A DNA stretch of 64,000 nt, taken from positions 18,419-82,418 of the forward strand of contig NZ_JAKEUO010000020.1 of assembly GCF_022397915.1 (NCBI RefSeq), read 5' to 3'. Source of the DNA: Vibrio sp. Isolate34. GTDB lineage: Bacteria; Pseudomonadota; Gammaproteobacteria; Enterobacterales; Vibrionaceae. Below, piece after piece: positions 61,269-64,000 of the stretch. How positions within the stretch are numbered: the first letter of the stretch is position 1; each line of letters begins with the position of its first letter. The position numbers and the translations under genes were made by a program. Under the pieces are notes generated by a model, which did no database searches, was not told the origin of the DNA, and saw nothing but the letters and a program-made list of their open reading frames with translations.

Positions 61269-62231
61269 TTAGAACAACTCTTCTGCAACGCGGAACAGCT
61301 CAGAACGGTCTGGGTTCTGCATGTTCTCGATACAATCGATGATGTCGTGATGAACAAGTTCTTCTTTCTCGATACCAACACAACGACCACCGTGACCTTC
61401 TTGAAGAAGGTGAACAGCGTAGTTACCCATACGAGAAGCCAGTACACGGTCAAATGCAGTAGGACGACCACCACGTTGAATGTGACCAAGAACCGTAGCA
61501 CGAGTCTCACGACCTGTTGCTGTTTCGATCTCTTTAGCAAGCTCGTTCGCGTCCATCATAAGCTCAGTTAGAGCGATGATTGCGTGCTTCTTACCTTTAG
61601 CAATTCCATCTTGGATGTTGCCGATAAGCTGTTCTTTATCTAGGCCAGTCTCTGGAGTAATGATGTACTCACAACCACCCGCGATTGCTGACATAAGCGT
61701 AAGGTCACCACAGTGACGGCCCATGATTTCAACAATAGAAATACGTTGGTGAGAAGAAGACGTGTCACGTAGGCGGTCAATTGAATCGATAACTGTGTTA
61801 AGCGCAGTTAGGTAACCGATTGTGTAGTCAGTACCTGCAATATCGTTATCGATTGTGCCTGGAAGACCGATACATGGGTAACCCATCTCAGTTAGCTTCT
61901 TAGCACCCATGTAAGAACCGTCACCACCGATAACAACAAGTGCTTCGATGCCGTGTTTCTTAAGATTCTCGATGCCTTTCTCACGAACAGCAACGTCTTT
62001 GAATTCAGGGAAACGTGCAGAACCTAAGAAGGTACCACCACGGTTGATTACGTCAGATACGCTTGAACGGTCAAGCTTTTCGATACGGTCTTCAACAAGG
62101 CCTTGGTAGCCATCGTAAATACCGTAAACTTCAATGCCAACTGATAACGCAGTACGAACAACGCCGCGAACTGCTGCGTTCATACCTGGAGCGTCACCAC
62201 CACTGGTCAAAACACCGATCTTCTTAATCAT
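61269..62231 (-). CDS. pfkA: 6-phosphofructokinase
   Basis: ATP-dependent phosphorylation of fructose 6-phosphate. The 320 residues equal E. coli PfkA in length. They show IGVLTSGGDAPGMNAAVRG (about 5-23), the ATP site VIGGDGSYMGAKKL (about 100-113), the catalytic PGTIDNDIAGTDYT (about 124-137) and the allosteric-site region GHIQRGG. The ATG at 62231 is chosen, as AGGGTGAG lies right before it; a GTG two codons earlier overlaps that site. In vibrios pfkA and fieF usually sit together near cpxRA. Confidence 0.98.
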   Translation of the reverse strand: MIKKIGVLTSGGDAPGMNAAVRGVVRTALSVGIEVYGIYDGYQGLVEDRIEKLDRSSVSDVINRGGTFLGSARFPEFKDVAVREKGIENLKKHGIEALVVIGGDGSYMGAKKLTEMGYPCIGLPGTIDNDIAGTDYTIGYLTALNTVIDSIDRLRDTSSSHQRISIVEIMGRHCGDLTLMSAIAGGCEYIITPETGLDKEQLIGNIQDGIAKGKKHAIIALTELMMDANELAKEIETATGRETRATVLGHIQRGGRPTAFDRVLASRMGNYAVHLLQEGHGGRCVGIEKEELVHHDIIDCIENMQNPDRSELFRVAEELF

Positions 62232-62548
62232 GCTCACCCTCGATTTTTGGGAATCTATTATTCAATTCTTGTTCTTGCTGATTGTATATCAACAAGATTT
62301 TAAATCTATATTTGTGCGTTATGTTACATTTCCTCAACAGGAATAGCACTTAAATCGCGTAAAATTATGTAACATTTCTACTTCTGTAAGAGTATTACAG
62401 TTTTACTCAATAACTTTGTTGATTCACATCAGAATCAACATTAATTGTTACTAAGGTGGTTTTTGAATCACCAAAGAACTAGTAATTTTTACTCACTCTA
62501 GTTCAAAAGCCGCCCACTTACCATTTGCCAGCTAATTTTTAGCACGCA
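62232..62548. promoter_or_regulatory. pfkA upstream region with CpxR-like box
   Basis: 317 bp without a gene between fieF and pfkA. GTAAA (62359-62363), five bases, GTAAC (62369-62373) matches the CpxR consensus GTAAA-N5-GTAAA in nine of ten positions. GGTGG/CCACC-type pairing near 62456-62475 could be a weak fieF terminator. CpxR control of pfkA or fieF is only a suggestion. Confidence 0.4.
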
Positions 62549-63457
62549 TTACCACGAGTGGAATTTCTGCTGCTTCTCTGGTCCAAATACGACCGAATAC
62601 GGATCCTGGTGAATTAATACATCAGCATCAGGGAATACGGAGATAAGCTTGGCCTCAACTTCGTCAGAAATGCGATGCGCTTCAATAAGTGGCATCTCAT
62701 CTTCAAGTTCTAAGTGCAATTGAATGAAGCGAATTGGCCCCGAACGACGCGTTCGTAATTGATGCACACCCAACACGCCTTCGATGCTCAACGATGCCTC
62801 TTTAATCTGTTTTAGCTCTTCATCCGGTAGCTTATGATCAAGCAGAGATTGAATCGCTTCCATCGCCATTTGATAAGCGCTGTAAAGAATGTAGATACCG
62901 ATACCCACCGCAAATACAGAGTCCGCTTGGCCAATACCAAACCAGCTTAACGCCAGTGCCAGCATGATAGCGGCATTCATATAAAGGTCAGATTGATAGT
63001 GCAGTGAATCAGCGGCAATCGCTTGGCTACCGGTTTTCTTCACCACATGTTTTTGGAATCGAACCAAGCCGAAGGTCATGGCTATCGCGAATAAGCTGAC
63101 GTAGATACCAATCTCTGGAGAGTTCAGTTCATGGGGTCTGAAGAAGCGCTCAATACCATTAAGAATGAGGAAACAAGCCGAGCCTGAGATAAACATCGCT
63201 TGTGCTAATGCGGCAAGAGATTCGGCCTTACCATGACCAAAGGTGTGTTCTTTGTCGGCAGGCTGCAGAGAGTAACGAACGACGATGAGGTTAACGACAG
63301 ACGCTGCGATATCCAACATTGAATCGACCACGGAAGCCAACAGACTCACAGAACCTGTCACCCACCATGCTGCGACTTTCACTATCAATAAAATAGTGGC
63401 GATGGTGGTGGCTGCCCAAGCAGCGAGCGTAACTAAACGTGCGTATTCTTGTTTCAT
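62549..63457 (-). CDS. fieF: Cation-efflux protein FieF (YiiP), iron/zinc exporter
   Basis: Inner-membrane cation diffusion facilitator exporting Fe(II), Zn(II) and Cd(II) in exchange for protons. The 302 residues (E. coli 300) have six transmembrane helices. Metal-site residues lie in LLASVVDSMLDIAAS (about 40-54) and AADSLHYQSDLYMNA (about 147-161). The motif HTFGHGKAESLAALAQ (about 72-87) and a C-terminal cytoplasmic domain (about 210-300) with histidines follow. The ATG at 63457 gives the family start MKQEYARLVTLAAWAA; the longer frame at 63538 is rejected. Confidence 0.95.
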   Translation of the reverse strand: MKQEYARLVTLAAWAATTIATILLIVKVAAWWVTGSVSLLASVVDSMLDIAASVVNLIVVRYSLQPADKEHTFGHGKAESLAALAQAMFISGSACFLILNGIERFFRPHELNSPEIGIYVSLFAIAMTFGLVRFQKHVVKKTGSQAIAADSLHYQSDLYMNAAIMLALALSWFGIGQADSVFAVGIGIYILYSAYQMAMEAIQSLLDHKLPDEELKQIKEASLSIEGVLGVHQLRTRRSGPIRFIQLHLELEDEMPLIEAHRISDEVEAKLISVFPDADVLIHQDPYSVVFGPEKQQKFHSW

Positions 63458-63552
63458 AACTTGGCTATAAAGTGACTGATAGCACAAAGTATAACCTGCA
63501 AACAACCAATTGAATATGACAGCTAGGGTGTAAGACATTCATTTTTAGGGAT

Positions 63553-63577
63553 CAAAAAAAGCGGCACACGGCCGCTT
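63553..63577 (-). terminator. Terminator of a gene formerly upstream of fieF
   Basis: AAGCGGC pairs with GCCGCTT around five bases, with a T run on the minus strand. No minus-strand gene other than the insertion sequence now precedes it, so it probably ended the gene that lay there before the insertion. Confidence 0.75.
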
Positions 63578-63584
63578 CTTTCTA

Positions 63585-64000
63585 GGGTGTGTTGATCTTT
63601 GCTGTACATTTTACGTTCAACAATACATCGGTAGCCACATTAACATGAATGCCAGCGATAACATGCTGGCATAATTCCTTTCTAGCTTGTCATATCTACT
63701 TGAAATAGCTCGATAATGCTTAATTCTCCCAAAGGCATTTTCGACCAAGTGACGATACTTGTATAGACACCAATCCATACTGCCTTTGTCTATATCTTGT
63801 CCATAATTGCGTTTGGCAATTACCGTTTCTCCGCCACACTCCTTAACAAAAGTACGGAAAGGTTCGCTGTCATATCCTTTATCACAAACGATGGTATTAA
63901 CTTCATCGAGTTGCTCAACTAAGCTTTCGGCATGCACTATATCGTGGCGTTGTCCCTCTGATAAATCAAAGCAAATCGGCAGGCCACCACTATCCACGGC
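63585..64000 (-). mobile_element. IS5-family insertion sequence, one end only
   Basis: The element runs off the window. Its visible end appears to begin at GGGTGTGTTGATCTTTGC, next to a CTAG (63582-63585), which contains the TA typically duplicated by the IS427 group of this family. The inner part carries the transposase reading frame. The other end, inverted repeat and total length cannot be seen, so the boundary is provisional. Confidence 0.8.
63617..64000 (-). CDS. IS5-family transposase, C-terminal part (partial)
   Basis: At least 127 residues of a DDE transposase, open at the window edge. Landmarks are DSGGLPICFDLSEGQRHD near the visible N-terminus, the second catalytic aspartate in VCDKGYDSEPFR (about 38-49), and the third acidic residue with the Y-2-R-3-E-like signature in KYRHLVENAFGRIKHYR (about 80-96). 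The C-terminus is LMWLPMYC. In this group the transposase is often encoded by two overlapping frames, so this may be the second. The stop at 63617 is intact. Confidence 0.9.
   Translation of the reverse strand, partial: AVDSGGLPICFDLSEGQRHDIVHAESLVEQLDEVNTIVCDKGYDSEPFRTFVKECGGETVIAKRNYGQDIDKGSMDWCLYKYRHLVENAFGRIKHYRAISSRYDKLERNYASMLSLAFMLMWLPMYC

Overview
This window is core chromosome from a marine Vibrio. Gene order, protein sequences and the presence of aphA, the ArgH-ArgA fusion, a GlyGly-CTERM nuclease and a Prx-Grx hybrid beside oxyR all fit Vibrionaceae. The moderate GC content and palindromic repeats suggest the Splendidus clade, but that species-level placement is an inference. No rRNA, tRNA, CRISPR array or prophage was seen. 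Nearly all of the sequence is recognisable housekeeping, metabolic or regulatory DNA.

Layout. 1-0.9 kb: crp. 1-5.9 kb: a DUF1338 gene and the arginine succinyltransferase genes astC-astA-astD (minus strand). 6.3-9.7 kb: pabA/trpG and a large secreted nuclease. 10-17 kb: trpS, gph, rpe, dam, damX, aroB, aroK. 17.2-21.7 kb: pilMNOPQ, the inner-membrane and secretin part of a type IV pilus. 21.9-24.4 kb: mrcA (PBP1A). 24.5-28.1 kb: oxyR, divergent from a peroxiredoxin-glutaredoxin hybrid and a flavin disulfide reductase. 28.3-29 kb: a RidA-family gene and a DUF3624 gene. 29.2-35.9 kb: arginine biosynthesis, argC-argB-argG and argH(A) on the minus strand and argE divergent. 36.1-38.8 kb: ppc. 39.1-39.7 kb: aphA, the low-cell-density quorum-sensing regulator, followed by a 7-bp tandem repeat. 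39.9-45.2 kb: the methionine regulon metF, metL, metB and metJ. 45.3-47.2 kb: a malic enzyme and rpmE. 47.5-57.1 kb: priA, cytR, ftsN, hslVU, menA, rraA, zapB and glpX, in the same order as in enterobacteria. 57.3-59.4 kb: a SufR-like regulator and small conserved genes. 59.6-63.5 kb: tpiA, a DUF559 gene with palindromic DNA, pfkA and fieF. 63.58 kb to the end: the end of an IS5-family insertion sequence that runs off the window.

How the parts connect. Two arginine loci, catabolic (ast) and biosynthetic (arg), share an operator-like motif upstream. AstC can also serve as ArgD, and a terminator-like hairpin sits just after it. The methionine genes flank the gene for their own repressor and carry tandem met boxes. 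A near-perfect OxyR site lies between oxyR and the peroxiredoxin. A heat-shock-type promoter precedes hslVU.

No clearly undescribed multi-gene system is present. The most promising leads are the cysteine-tailed disulfide reductase next to the Prx-Grx hybrid, the DUF559 gene with its flanking inverted palindromic units, the heptamer repeat in the aphA 3' region, and a nested hairpin structure between pilQ and aroK. Start codons were moved inward from the longest reading frame where a ribosome binding site or family length supported it.
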